64,000 nt of DNA from Guptibacillus hwajinpoensis (GCF_001039475.1 NZ_LELK01000001.1:15436-79435); one strand, 5' to 3'; numbered from the stretch's first letter, positions 35,510 through 44,457 are shown. Numbers and translations: made by a program. Notes: generated by a model not told the origin, from the letters alone.

Positions 35510-36331
35510 ATGAAGACAATTATGGATGAAAAGAAGGTTGTAAAAGCTCCACGTCCTGAAGAAAAGAAAAAAGAAGTCAATACAGTCTATAGCATTGAGA
35601 ATTTCAACCTCTGGTATGGTAAGGATCAGGCGCTAAAGGATATTAAATTCGATATTCCTGAGAAGCAAGTGACAGCAATTATCGGCCCTTCAGGTTGCGG
35701 TAAATCAACTTTTATTAAAGCACTTAACCGCATGGTAGAAATGGTCCCAATTGTGAGAATGTCTGGTGACATCAACTATCGCGGGAAGAACATCTTTGAG
35801 AACAAGTACAAAGTGGAAGATCTTCGCACAAAAGTAGGAATGGTTTTTCAGAAACCGAATCCATTTCCAAAATCAATTTATGAAAATGTTGTTTATGGTC
35901 CAAAGATCCATGGTATTAAAAACAAGAAGATTTTAGATGAAATTGTGGAGAAAAGCCTTAAAGGTGCTGCTCTTTGGGAAGAAGTTAAAGATCGTTTAAA
36001 CGAGAATGCTTATGGACTTTCAGGTGGTCAGCAACAACGTCTCTGTATCGCACGCTGTCTTGCAATTGAACCAGATGTTATTCTCATGGATGAACCAACT
36101 TCTGCGCTTGACCCAATTTCAACACTGAAAGTAGAAGAGCTTGTACAGGAATTGAAAAAGGAATTCAGCATTATTATTGTGACGCATAACATGCAGCAGG
36201 CTGCTCGTATTTCTGATAAAACTGCATTCTTCTTAAACGGAGAGGTAGTTGAGTACTCTGATACGAATCAGTTGTTCTCAAACCCTTCTGACAAACGCAC
36301 AGAAGATTATATTACAGGTCGTTTCGGTTAA
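35510..36331 (+). CDS. pstB: Phosphate ABC transporter ATP-binding protein
   Basis: ATPase of the phosphate importer, about 273 residues. Walker [10 protein letters not shown], signature LSGGQQQR, Walker [13 protein letters not shown] and switch His in VTHNMQQA. The first 25 residues are charged (Lys/Glu/Pro) and extend beyond the core. ATG 35510 has an AAGGGG site. Only one pstB copy is present, unlike B. subtilis, which as I recall has two. Confidence 0.96.
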   Translation: MKTIMDEKKVVKAPRPEEKKKEVNTVYSIENFNLWYGKDQALKDIKFDIPEKQVTAIIGPSGCGKSTFIKALNRMVEMVPIVRMSGDINYRGKNIFENKYKVEDLRTKVGMVFQKPNPFPKSIYENVVYGPKIHGIKNKKILDEIVEKSLKGAALWEEVKDRLNENAYGLSGGQQQRLCIARCLAIEPDVILMDEPTSALDPISTLKVEELVQELKKEFSIIIVTHNMQQAARISDKTAFFLNGEVVEYSDTNQLFSNPSDKRTEDYITGRFG

Positions 36332-36353
36332 TATTACTCGGGGGTGAGCATAC

Positions 36354-37013
36354 ATGGTAGTTAGAGAAAATTTTCAGGAACAATTAGACGAAATCAAATC
36401 ACAGCTACTTGAACTGGGATCTTTAGCACAAATTTCTGTTGATGAAGCCATTACAGCACTTAAAAATCAAGATGTTGATAAAGCACTCGAAATCATTGAA
36501 AATGACAATAAAATCAATCGACTTGAAGAGGAAATTAACGAAAGAGCCATTTGGCTCATTGCTAAAGAACAGCCTCTTGCCACTGACCTTAGACGATTGA
36601 TCTCAGCATTGAAGATTACGACTGATGTTGAGCGCGTTGGGGATCTTGCAGTTAATATCGCGAAGTCTATCATCAGGATCGGTGATAAACCTTTCGTGAA
36701 ACCTATTGAGGAAATCCCTGCACTAGCTCAGAAAGCGAATAATATGTTGAGAGAAGTACTCGCATCATTCTACGATGAGGATGTTAACCAAGCGATGGCA
36801 GTTGCAGATGCAGATGATGAAATTGATAACATGTACGGTCGCCTTGTGAAAGAATTACTAGAACTGATGACAAAGCATCCTGAAAGTGTTAGTCAAATTC
36901 AACAGCTATCCTTTATTTGTCGCTACATCGAGCGAATTGGAGATCACTGTACGAACATCTCTGAAAGTGTCATTTACGTTGTTAAAGGCAAACGTTACGA
37001 CTTGAATGCTTAA
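36354..37013 (+). CDS. phoU: Phosphate signalling protein PhoU
   Basis: Cytosolic negative regulator of phosphate uptake and signalling, 219 residues, made of two three-helix PhoU repeats. Metal-binding type motifs appear in each: TDVERVGDLAVNIAKS (near 90) and RYIERIGDHCTNISES (near 195). It ends the pst operon and probably links PstB activity to a PhoR-type sensor. A terminator follows. Confidence 0.96.
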   Translation: MVVRENFQEQLDEIKSQLLELGSLAQISVDEAITALKNQDVDKALEIIENDNKINRLEEEINERAIWLIAKEQPLATDLRRLISALKITTDVERVGDLAVNIAKSIIRIGDKPFVKPIEEIPALAQKANNMLREVLASFYDEDVNQAMAVADADDEIDNMYGRLVKELLELMTKHPESVSQIQQLSFICRYIERIGDHCTNISESVIYVVKGKRYDLNA

Positions 37014-37022
37014 TAATGTAGG

Positions 37023-37053
37023 GAACCACATTCCATTTGGAATGTGGTTTTTT
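37023..37053 (+). terminator. Terminator of the pst-phoU operon
   Basis: ACCACATTCCA / TGGAATGTGGT stem with a very short loop and seven T residues. Confidence 0.9.
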
Positions 37054-37126
37054 TATGAAAACCATAGTAATGACCTGTCCATTTCTGCAATACACTAATG
37101 TAGGAGATTGACAGGGGGGCGTTTAG

Positions 37127-39106
37127 ATGCCAAGACATTTAGTTATTGGAAATGGGCAACTGCTTATTAATATGGATCAGTTTTTACAAATAAGGGATAT
37201 TTACTATCCATATGTAGGACAGCAGAATCATGTACAGGGACATGCAAATCGGATTGGCGTTTGGGTCGATGGTAAATTCTCATGGCTCCACTCATCTGAA
37301 TGGGAAATTCATCCTGATTATGATCAGGACACGCTTGTGACCTATAGTACGGCTTATCATCCTCATCTTGGTCTTAAACTGATATTTGAAGAAGGCGTTC
37401 ATCAGAGGGAAATGTTAATGATTCGTAAGATTACTGTTCATAATTTAGAGAATCAAAGCCGTGAAGTTAGACTTTTTTTCCATCAGGATTTAAATATCTA
37501 TGAAACAGAAGTTGGAGATACAGCATATTACTGTCCTGATACGAAATCTGTTATCCATTATAAGCGGTATCGCTACTTTCTATTTAATGGGGAATTTGAT
37601 GAGACGGGAATTAAACAATACACAACAGGTGTGAAACGATTTCAGGCAGCGGAAGGCACGTGGCGGGATGCCGAGGATGGACATCTACACGCAAACCCAA
37701 TTGCACAGGGATCTGTCGATAGTACGTTCTCTCTTGAAACAATACTAGAGGCCAATAGTAAGAAAACAGCGTACTACTGGATGACGGTTGGGAGAACGAA
37801 AGAAGAAGTAAGTAACATTCATGAATATGTAAGTGAAATTGGTACTCTTCTAACTGTTGAAAAGATTAGGATGTACTGGAACCGCTGGGTAAACAAATCA
37901 GTGCTACCAGAATCAGATTTGGATCAAGCGCTCCTTTCACTATATAAACGAAGTTTGCTTATTGTGCGTACGCAAACAAATCAGAACGGTACAATAATAG
38001 CGGCGAATGATTCAGATATCTTGCACTACAATCGAGATCACTATAGCTACATGTGGCCAAGAGATGGTGCATTGATTGCTTCTGCTATGTCAAAGGCGGG
38101 TTACCATGGGATGGTGTCGAACTTCTATCGATGTTGTGCTGAACTTCTTTCAAAGGAAGGCTATTTGCATCATAAATACAACCCAGATGGGTCAGTAGGG
38201 TCAAGCTGGCATCCTTATATTGATCGATCAAAACATTCACAGCTACCTATTCAGGAAGATGAAACGGGTCTTGTATTATGGGCATTTTGGGAGCATTACA
38301 AATCTACAGGGGACATTGAATTCGCACAGTCTCTATATAAATTTCTAGTAAGACCAGCTGCGAAATTTTTACTTGAGTTCATGGATGAGAACCTAAATTT
38401 ACCTTTGCCGTCCTATGATCTTTGGGAAGAGCGGTTCGGAATATTTAGTTTCACGTCTGCAGCTTGTTACGGTGGATTGATGGCTGCCCATTCGTTTGCA
38501 AGGTTGTTTGGAGAAGACGACCGAGCAGACAGTTATTACGAAGGAGCAGAGCGGATCAAGAACGGTATCGAAACGCATCTATACGATAGTGATTGTGCTT
38601 GCTTTATTAGAGGACTTTATACGAATAACGAAACAGGAGAAGTAACGAAGGACTATACAATTGAGAGCAGTGTTTTCGGACTGTTTGCTTTCGGTGTTTT
38701 CCAGGCTGACGATGCTCGAATTGTTCGTACTATGGAAGAAGTTGAAAAGCGATTAACTGTCAATACAAGTATCGGTGGAGTAGCTCGGTATGTGAGTGAT
38801 TATTATTTTCAACAATCACAGAATGTTGAAGAAGTTCCTGGTAATCCATGGGTAATTTGTACGCTCTGGATTGCTAAATGGAAAATTGCTCGTGCTGAAT
38901 CGATTGAACAATTAGGTGAAGCAAAGGGCCATATTAGTTGGGTATTTAAACAAGCGCTGTCAAGTGGTATACTACCAGAGCAGGTTCATCCATATACGGG
39001 GAAGCCGCTTTCAGTGGCCCCGCTTACCTGGTCGCATGCAACTTATGTTGATGTTGTTAAAGATTATCTTGAAAAATATGAAGAGTTATCAAGAAAAACA
39101 ACTTGA
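37127..39106 (+). CDS. Glycoside hydrolase family 15 protein (glucoamylase or trehalase type)
   Basis: Protein of 659 residues of the GH15 group. The N-terminal third (1-265) is a beta-rich domain (GNGQLLINMDQFLQIRDIYYPYVG); the rest is an (alpha/alpha)6 barrel. Conserved parts are YMWPRDGALIASA and LWEERFGIFSFT, which should carry one catalytic glutamate, and the final PLTWSHATYV. No signal peptide, so it is cytosolic. Substrate could be maltodextrin, isomaltose-type oligomers or trehalose; sequence alone does not decide. It has its own GGGGGG site and stands between the pst operon and rpmG. Confidence 0.88.
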   Translation: MPRHLVIGNGQLLINMDQFLQIRDIYYPYVGQQNHVQGHANRIGVWVDGKFSWLHSSEWEIHPDYDQDTLVTYSTAYHPHLGLKLIFEEGVHQREMLMIRKITVHNLENQSREVRLFFHQDLNIYETEVGDTAYYCPDTKSVIHYKRYRYFLFNGEFDETGIKQYTTGVKRFQAAEGTWRDAEDGHLHANPIAQGSVDSTFSLETILEANSKKTAYYWMTVGRTKEEVSNIHEYVSEIGTLLTVEKIRMYWNRWVNKSVLPESDLDQALLSLYKRSLLIVRTQTNQNGTIIAANDSDILHYNRDHYSYMWPRDGALIASAMSKAGYHGMVSNFYRCCAELLSKEGYLHHKYNPDGSVGSSWHPYIDRSKHSQLPIQEDETGLVLWAFWEHYKSTGDIEFAQSLYKFLVRPAAKFLLEFMDENLNLPLPSYDLWEERFGIFSFTSAACYGGLMAAHSFARLFGEDDRADSYYEGAERIKNGIETHLYDSDCACFIRGLYTNNETGEVTKDYTIESSVFGLFAFGVFQADDARIVRTMEEVEKRLTVNTSIGGVARYVSDYYFQQSQNVEEVPGNPWVICTLWIAKWKIARAESIEQLGEAKGHISWVFKQALSSGILPEQVHPYTGKPLSVAPLTWSHATYVDVVKDYLEKYEELSRKTT

Positions 39107-39182
39107 TTGAATAACATTTGTTTGTTATCATGATGAAGTATGTTGTTAAATGAACAGTTTGATAGGATTTGGAGGGATATTC

Positions 39183-39332
39183 ATGCGCGTACAAATTACA
39201 TTGGCTTGCACTGAGACAGGCGATCGTAACTACATCACGACTAAGAACAAACGTACTAACCCTGATCGTCTTGAACTTAAAAAATACAGCCCAAGACTTA
39301 AAAAGCAAACGTTACACCGTGAAACAAAGTAA
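39183..39332 (+). CDS. rpmG: 50S ribosomal protein L33
   Basis: Ribosomal protein of 49 residues. The sequence [20 protein letters not shown] and KKYSPRLKK shows a zinc-free (C-minus) type: only the first of the four zinc cysteines remains. GGAGGG site upstream. Position ahead of the 5-formyl-THF cyclo-ligase gene matches rpmGA of B. subtilis. Confidence 0.96.
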   Translation: MRVQITLACTETGDRNYITTKNKRTNPDRLELKKYSPRLKKQTLHRETK

Positions 39333-39359
39333 GCAGTAGGATATCCTACTGCTTTTTTA
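39332..39359 (+). terminator. Terminator of rpmG
   Basis: Perfect AGCAGTAGGAT / ATCCTACTGCT palindrome with a T6 tail, beginning at the last base of the stop codon. Confidence 0.9.
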
Positions 39360-39404
39360 TTTGCATATTATCCGTTAAACTAAATGTAAGTAGGGGGAAT
39401 GAAT

Positions 39405-39971
39405 GTGCAATCAAAACACGAATGGCGTACAAATATGAAAGCGCGATTAAATGAAATAACTCCAAATGAAAAAGAAAAACTCGATAACGAAATCAAAGAA
39501 CAACTTTTTACATATAAACATTATTTAAGATCAGAAACGATTGGGTTAACAATTGCAATGAAAAATGAAGTCAATACGAAGAGCATAATTGAAGCGGCTT
39601 GGTCAGAAGGAAAGAAAGTAGCTGTACCAAAATGCGATCCAAAGTCAAAGCAGATGACCTTTTATTACTTAACCGAGTGGAATCAACTAGAAACCGTATA
39701 CTTTGGTTTGAAAGAACCTAAGCCAGAAGAGACAATCATTTGTCATACTCATGAGATCGATTTACTAGTTGTCCCAGGCCTCATTTTTGATCAAAAAGGA
39801 TATAGAATTGGATTTGGTGGAGGATTCTATGATCGATTCTTGCAGAATTATCCTAACGCAACAGTTTCTCTTGCCTATGAATTTCAATTAGTGGATTCAG
39901 TTCCAGTTGAATCTTTTGATATTCCTGTGCAAGCGATTATTACAAATGAACAACTTCTAAGCGTCAGATGA
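39405..39971 (+). CDS. yqgN: 5-formyltetrahydrofolate cyclo-ligase
   Basis: ATP-dependent conversion of 5-formyl-THF to 5,10-methenyl-THF. About 188 residues. Family signatures are VPGLIFDQKGYRIGFGGGFYDRFL and the early basic helix. An ATG at 39399 abuts the GGGGG site, so the GTG at 39405 is preferred. The gene overlaps the next one by four bases (ATGA), indicating coupling. Matches yqgN by position. Confidence 0.93.
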   Translation: MQSKHEWRTNMKARLNEITPNEKEKLDNEIKEQLFTYKHYLRSETIGLTIAMKNEVNTKSIIEAAWSEGKKVAVPKCDPKSKQMTFYYLTEWNQLETVYFGLKEPKPEETIICHTHEIDLLVVPGLIFDQKGYRIGFGGGFYDRFLQNYPNATVSLAYEFQLVDSVPVESFDIPVQAIITNEQLLSVR

Positions 39972-40741
39972 TGCTTCTATACTTCTTGTTGAGTGGAATA
40001 ACAGGTTTTATAGGATATAAAGTGAATTCCCTAACAAAGGGTGGAGCGATTGCTGCAACGATTGTTGGGACTTTAATAGCATATGGCTTTGAATGGAAAG
40101 GGCTTTTATTACTTGGAGTTTTCTTCTTATCTTCGACTGTGTGGAGTAAATACAAAGCAAGGAAAAAAGAAGCGATAGAAGATATTGTAGAAAAGGGATC
40201 AGCTAGGGATCAGTATCAGGTAATGGCAAACGGGGGAGCTGCTGCGTTTGCCGGTATTATGATGGCGTTCTTTCCATCTAACTGGTGGTTGGGATTTTTT
40301 CTAGCAGCCCTTGCAGCTTCTAATTCCGATACTTGGGCTTCTGAGCTAGGCGTTCTATCGAAGCGTTCACCATTTCACATTAAGACAAGACAGTTTGTTC
40401 CCGCTGGTACATCTGGCGCAGTTAGTTTGTTCGGAGTAACGGCTTCTTTTCTTGGAGCATTGTTGATTGGAAGTATAGGTACTTTCGTTTTTGAGGGATC
40501 TATTACACTTTTACTATTCGTAACACTTGGTGGGTTCATAGGTTGTCAGTTTGATACACTAATTGGTGCGTCCTTTCAAGAAGAGTTTCGATGCCGAGTG
40601 TGTGGAATTAATACTGAACGTCATGAACATTGTCAAACCGCTACCCTTAGAACAAAAGGATTCTCGGGATTAAATAACGATGTTGTTAACTTTATTTCAT
40701 CCATTATCGGTGGATTTTCGGGAGGGTTTTGGTTTATATGA
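39968..40741 (+). CDS. DUF92 family membrane protein
   Basis: Membrane protein of 257 residues with about six hydrophobic segments. Family motifs include KVNSLTKGGAIAATIVGT and AASNSDTWASELGVLSKRSPFHIKT, then GTSGAVSLFG. The DUF92/TMEM19 family includes plant VTE6 phytyl-phosphate kinase, so a polyprenyl-phosphate role is possible. Near the C-terminus a CRVCGINTERHEHC segment may bind metal. It overlaps both neighbours by a few bases. Confidence 0.88.
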   Translation: MMLLYFLLSGITGFIGYKVNSLTKGGAIAATIVGTLIAYGFEWKGLLLLGVFFLSSTVWSKYKARKKEAIEDIVEKGSARDQYQVMANGGAAAFAGIMMAFFPSNWWLGFFLAALAASNSDTWASELGVLSKRSPFHIKTRQFVPAGTSGAVSLFGVTASFLGALLIGSIGTFVFEGSITLLLFVTLGGFIGCQFDTLIGASFQEEFRCRVCGINTERHEHCQTATLRTKGFSGLNNDVVNFISSIIGGFSGGFWFI

Positions 40742-41337
40742 AAATCAATGGCCTAATACTTGCTGGTGGGGAATCGAGAAGGTTTGGCTCACCTAAAGTT
40801 TTCGCAACATTAAATGGTTTACCATTTTATCGCATTGTTTTGAATCAACTTCTTCCACTTGTAAGTGAAACAGCTATCGTTACAAAAAATGATTTGATGA
40901 AACAATTTAGTATTGGCGAGGGCGATCGAGTGACATTGTTAACGGATGTTGATTCATTTGACGGTATGGGCCCTCTTGCAGGTATTTATTCTGCTATGGA
41001 AAGGACGGAAGGTGATTATTTCGTTACGATCGCATGTGATATGCCTTTTCTAACAGAAGGTCTTATTACCATGTTAATTGATGAATTAATGCTTCATCCA
41101 GATGCAATGGCTATTGTTCCAGTAGAGAATGGAAGAATTCAGCCGCTGTGCGCAATCTACCATGCTTCTTGTGAGAATGTAATTAAACATCATTTGCAAG
41201 ATGAACGAAAGCGAATGACGGATTTACTCCATGAAATTAAGGTGCATTATGTTTCTGTTAATGCATCGAATCAACGACATTTTATGAATGTAAATACAAC
41301 TGAAGAATACGAGACTATTCAGAAGGGGATCGACTAG
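40738..41337 (+). CDS. mobA: Molybdenum cofactor guanylyltransferase
   Basis: Attaches GMP to molybdopterin. About 199 residues; nucleotidyltransferase motif ILAGGESRRFGSPK at the N-terminus and the metal-binding region ACDMPFL near 100. The start ATG lies four bases before the end of the DUF92 gene. The neighbouring MoeB-like gene starts right after the stop codon, supporting a molybdenum cofactor role, though no moaA, moaC, moaE or moeA is visible here. Confidence 0.92.
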   Translation: MKINGLILAGGESRRFGSPKVFATLNGLPFYRIVLNQLLPLVSETAIVTKNDLMKQFSIGEGDRVTLLTDVDSFDGMGPLAGIYSAMERTEGDYFVTIACDMPFLTEGLITMLIDELMLHPDAMAIVPVENGRIQPLCAIYHASCENVIKHHLQDERKRMTDLLHEIKVHYVSVNASNQRHFMNVNTTEEYETIQKGID

Positions 41338-42357
41338 ATGGGAGACTTTAAACGATACTCACGGCAAATGCTTTTTTCACCTATTGGAGAAGAGGGACAA
41401 AATCAGTTTAGTCAATCAAGCGCATTAATTGTTGGGATGGGAGCACTTGGAACCGCAATTGCGAATCATCTTGTCCGAGCAGGGTTTGGTTACGTAAGAA
41501 TTGTTGATCGCGATTATGTAGAGCAAAGCAATTTGCAAAGACAAATGCTCTTTGATGAGGAAGATGTAGCAGCTTCGTTACCCAAAACGGTTGCGGCAAA
41601 GAAAAAACTTGAAAAGATGAACTCTTCCGTTACGATTGATGCGGTAACAGCTGACGTAAACGCTGGGAACATCATGGATCTCCTTGACGGAATTGATTTT
41701 GTAATGGACGGAACAGATAACTTTTCAACTCGTTTTCTACTAAATGATGCTTGTTTTAAGGAAAACATTCCATTTGTGTATGGTGGTGCTGTAAGCTCTC
41801 GTGGTATGACCGCTTTGTTTGTACCTGAAGAAACCCCATGTCTTCGTTGCTTTATACAGAGTGGGGAAGGATCGTCAGGTGAAACGTGTGACACGATTGG
41901 TGTCATTTCACCTATTGTTGATATGATCGCATCCTATCAGGTAACTGAAATTATGAAATATGTGTCAGGAGCGCATGATCAACTTCATCGTAGTTTACTA
42001 ACGATGGATATTTGGAATAATCATCGTTACGCTATGAAATTCTCTACCCCAAAAGAAGGGTGCCCTACTTGTCAAAAGCGCGAATACCCAGCATTACAGG
42101 GAGGCGGTAGGCAAGAAGTAACATCGTTGTGTGGAAGAGAAACGATTCAAATTCATCTTGAACCTCAGTTTGATTTACAAAAGTGGGCAACAAAACTCGA
42201 GAAAACAACAACCGTTAAGAAGACACCCTTTCTCCTCAGGGTTCAGTTGGAAGAGGGAGAAAGACTTGTGCTATTTCCAGACGGTCGTGTTCTCATTCAG
42301 GGCACAGAGGACAGTGGAAGAGCAAAAGCCTTGTACGCAAGGTATATAGGAATGTAG
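41338..42357 (+). CDS. moeB: MoeB/ThiF family adenylyltransferase
   Basis: E1-like enzyme that adenylates the C-terminal glycine of MoaD or ThiS. 339 residues. ATP-binding GMGALGTAIANHLVRAG, RDYVEQSNLQRQ, catalytic DGTDNFSTRFLLNDAC, and a zinc site from CLRC and CPTC. The C-terminal 90 residues form the extension seen in Bacillus MoeB and ThiF. Coupling to mobA favours MoeB, but the thiamine operon downstream lacks thiF, so it may serve ThiS too. Confidence 0.88.
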   Translation: MGDFKRYSRQMLFSPIGEEGQNQFSQSSALIVGMGALGTAIANHLVRAGFGYVRIVDRDYVEQSNLQRQMLFDEEDVAASLPKTVAAKKKLEKMNSSVTIDAVTADVNAGNIMDLLDGIDFVMDGTDNFSTRFLLNDACFKENIPFVYGGAVSSRGMTALFVPEETPCLRCFIQSGEGSSGETCDTIGVISPIVDMIASYQVTEIMKYVSGAHDQLHRSLLTMDIWNNHRYAMKFSTPKEGCPTCQKREYPALQGGGRQEVTSLCGRETIQIHLEPQFDLQKWATKLEKTTTVKKTPFLLRVQLEEGERLVLFPDGRVLIQGTEDSGRAKALYARYIGM

Positions 42358-42389
42358 AAAATGCATCAGCCATATGGCTGATGCATTTT
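42358..42389 (+). terminator. Terminator after moeB
   Basis: A perfect 32-base palindrome (AAAATGCATCAGCCAT and its complement), with a short T tract on the right. Confidence 0.85.
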
Positions 42390-42406
42390 CTATGAAAGTA
42401 TACATC

Positions 42407-42435
42407 TTGACAGAGTTACAGATCGGTTATAAAAT
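42407..42435 (+). promoter_or_regulatory. Promoter of the T-box transcript
   Basis: TTGACA (42407-42412), a 17-base spacer and TAAAAT (42430-42435). Confidence 0.7.
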
Positions 42436-42477
42436 AACAATGTTACTTAAACGCACAAAAGCATAAAAGTATAAAAG

Positions 42478-42686
42478 TGATGAGTTAGACGAGTAGCTTC
42501 TAATAGAGGGCAGTAGCAGAGACCTGATGGATGGTGAGAATCAGGGCATCTAGAAGTGAATTTACATCTAATGAACTTTGTCGTTGTCCTCACGCTATAG
42601 AGGATCCAAGGTGGACAGTAAATACTGTCAAAAAGGGTGGTACCGCGAATTCGTTCGTCCCTTCAATTATTGAAGGGCTTTTTTTA
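42478..42686 (+). ncRNA. T-box leader, probably tyrosine-specific (TAC specifier)
   Basis: A Stem I with AGTA on its 5' side and GAA on the 3' side of the specifier loop is followed by the T-box core AAGGGTGGTACCGCG (about 42637-42651) and a CCCTTCAAT / ATTGAAGGG terminator with a T7 run. Between GAA and the lower stem (TCTAAT) the codon TAC followed by A is best placed as specifier. Uncharged tRNA-Tyr should bind and allow read-through into the NhaC-family gene. Confidence 0.9.
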
Positions 42687-42750
42687 ATGGAGAAGGATAG
42701 AGAAAGCAACACTATAGATAGGACAACTTAGATTAAGGGAGAGAATAGCA

Positions 42751-44118
42751 GTGAAGAAATTATCATTTTCCATGGCGCTAACTGTAATAGCGCTTTTGAT
42801 GAGCTGGATGCTTTTCAGTATCATCGTATTGAAGGTAGAACCACATATGCCACTGCTCGCTGGCATTGTAGGGATGGGCATACTTGGCTTAGCCCTTGGA
42901 ATGAAGTGGGAAACCATTGAAAAAGGACTTCTAGAAAGTATCACAACTGGACTTAAACCTATATTAATTTTGTTTATTGTTGGGATGATGATTTCTGTAT
43001 GGATGCAAAGCGGAACTGTTCCGACATTATTATATGGCGGCCTTCAGTTTATTCAACCAGAGTGGTTTTTAATAAGTGCACTTATTGTAACAATTATCGT
43101 ATCTAGTTTTACCGGCAGTTCTTTTACGACAATAGGCACAATAGGAATCGCGATGATGGGAATTGGATCGGCGATGGGAGTTAATCCTGCACTTGCTGCA
43201 GGGGCAGTCATATCTGGTGCGTGTTTTGGTGACAAAATGTCTCCTCTTTCAGATACGACAAATTTCGCTCCAGCCGTAGCAAAAGTAGATTTGTTCACTC
43301 ATATTCGTCATATGATGAAGACGACAATACCAGCTATTATCGTGACGGTCATTTTCTTCTTTATGATGAGTAAGAACTTATCGACTTCAGTTAATCCCGA
43401 AGATATGCAGAATGCGATTAATGTATTAAAAAGTGAATTTAATTTATCGATCTGGACATTAATTCCACCAGTAATCGTCCTGGTACTTGCAGTTCGTCGT
43501 GTTCCTGTACTCCTTACTTTATTTGCTGGATTGCTAGCTGGTATTGTTGTAGCCATATTAACTCAGAGCGTGTACTCGGCAACAAGTATACTTTCAACGA
43601 TGCAAAATGGGTTTGTAAGTGAGACGTCCAGTGACCTAGTTAATGGCATTATCAATAGAGGTGGCCTTCAATCTATGATGTGGAGTGTTTCCCTCATTGT
43701 TCTAGCACTAGCGTTGGGAGGAGTTCTCCAAGTCATGGGTATCATTCAATCGCTCATGAGTGGATTAACTAAACTTCTAAGTAGCAGAGGCCATTTAATT
43801 TCTGCCACAGCCGGTTCTTCAATAGGTGTTAACTTGCTAACTGGGGAGCAGTATTTATCCATTCTTCTACCTGGTCAGACCTTTGAACCTTTTTATGATA
43901 AAGCAGATGTGGATCGTAAGTATTTATCACGCACGCTTGAAGATGCAGGAACATTAGTAAACCCGCTAATTCCTTGGGGCGTTTCAGGAGCATTTTTTGC
44001 TGAGACACTAGGAGTGGCAGTCCTGAGCTATCTTCCATTTGCGATATTTCTTTGGTTGTCTCCTATATTTACAATCGTTCTAGGCTATTGGAATGATTTC
44101 AAGTTGCGTAAAGCTTAA
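42751..44118 (+). CDS. NhaC-family transporter, candidate tyrosine transporter
   Basis: Membrane protein of 455 residues with ten or more hydrophobic segments, annotated by family as a Na+/H+ antiporter (NhaC). Conserved GACFGDKMSPLSDTTNFAPA lies near 155, and TAGSSIGVNLLTGEQYLSILLPG near 350. The T-box leader suggests amino-acid control; comparative work has proposed that T-box-linked NhaC/YheL proteins carry tyrosine, so an amino-acid/ion exchange role is likely. Start is GTG. A hairpin whose right arm is the next ribosome binding site follows. Confidence 0.88.
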   Translation: MKKLSFSMALTVIALLMSWMLFSIIVLKVEPHMPLLAGIVGMGILGLALGMKWETIEKGLLESITTGLKPILILFIVGMMISVWMQSGTVPTLLYGGLQFIQPEWFLISALIVTIIVSSFTGSSFTTIGTIGIAMMGIGSAMGVNPALAAGAVISGACFGDKMSPLSDTTNFAPAVAKVDLFTHIRHMMKTTIPAIIVTVIFFFMMSKNLSTSVNPEDMQNAINVLKSEFNLSIWTLIPPVIVLVLAVRRVPVLLTLFAGLLAGIVVAILTQSVYSATSILSTMQNGFVSETSSDLVNGIINRGGLQSMMWSVSLIVLALALGGVLQVMGIIQSLMSGLTKLLSSRGHLISATAGSSIGVNLLTGEQYLSILLPGQTFEPFYDKADVDRKYLSRTLEDAGTLVNPLIPWGVSGAFFAETLGVAVLSYLPFAIFLWLSPIFTIVLGYWNDFKLRKA

Positions 44119-44140
44119 CCTATAAAAATGGATAAAAAAA

Positions 44141-44188
44141 GACCCTCCTGTAAACAGTAGAACTAAAGTACTTTTTCAGGAGGATTTT
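44141..44188 (+). promoter_or_regulatory. Hairpin sequestering the ribosome binding site of the next small gene
   Basis: CCTCCTG (44144-44150) can pair with CAGGAGG (44178-44184), the ribosome binding site of the gene starting at 44190. AGTA / TACT adds pairs inside. The right arm is followed by five T residues, so the same structure can act as the terminator of the NhaC gene. Confidence 0.6.
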
Positions 44189-44189
44189 T

Positions 44190-44363
44190 ATGAGAATATC
44201 GAAACTCATTGTAATATTATCTTTGCTAGTCGTGATCTATGAATACCGATATCGAATTCTTAACTGGGCGCTAGGGATTGCTGTTATTAGACGGTTTGTG
44301 GTGGGAAACACGTTGAAAGTACCTGGCGTAAGAAAAAAACTTTTCACATCCTTTTTGTCTTAA
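44190..44363 (+). CDS. Small membrane protein, 57 residues, unknown
   Basis: Starts with ATG six bases after an excellent CAGGAGG site. The first 17 residues form a hydrophobic segment (ISKLIVILSLLVVIY). A basic region follows (EYRYRILNW), a second weak hydrophobic stretch (ALGIAVIRRFVV), then a basic tail (VRKKLF). It could be a single-pass or surface-lying membrane peptide. I do not recognise a family. The ribosome binding site forms the right arm of a hairpin that also looks like the NhaC terminator, so expression may depend on read-through and unfolding. A clear terminator follows, which supports a real transcription unit. Confidence 0.6.
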   Translation: MRISKLIVILSLLVVIYEYRYRILNWALGIAVIRRFVVGNTLKVPGVRKKLFTSFLS

Positions 44364-44364
44364 A

Positions 44365-44390
44365 TCTCTCCCAAATGGAGAGGTTTTTTG
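44365..44390 (+). terminator. Terminator after the small membrane protein gene
   Basis: CTCTCC / GGAGAG stem with an AAAT-type loop and six T residues. Confidence 0.85.
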
Positions 44391-44457
44391 TTTTAATAAA
44401 GGGGGTAGAAGGGTTAGATAATATGGTAAAGAGGGTTTAAGGGAGGTGGTGTTAGAA

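Noticed and set aside
37127-39106. GH15 protein as a secreted amylase
   Set aside because: No signal peptide or membrane anchor at the N-terminus.
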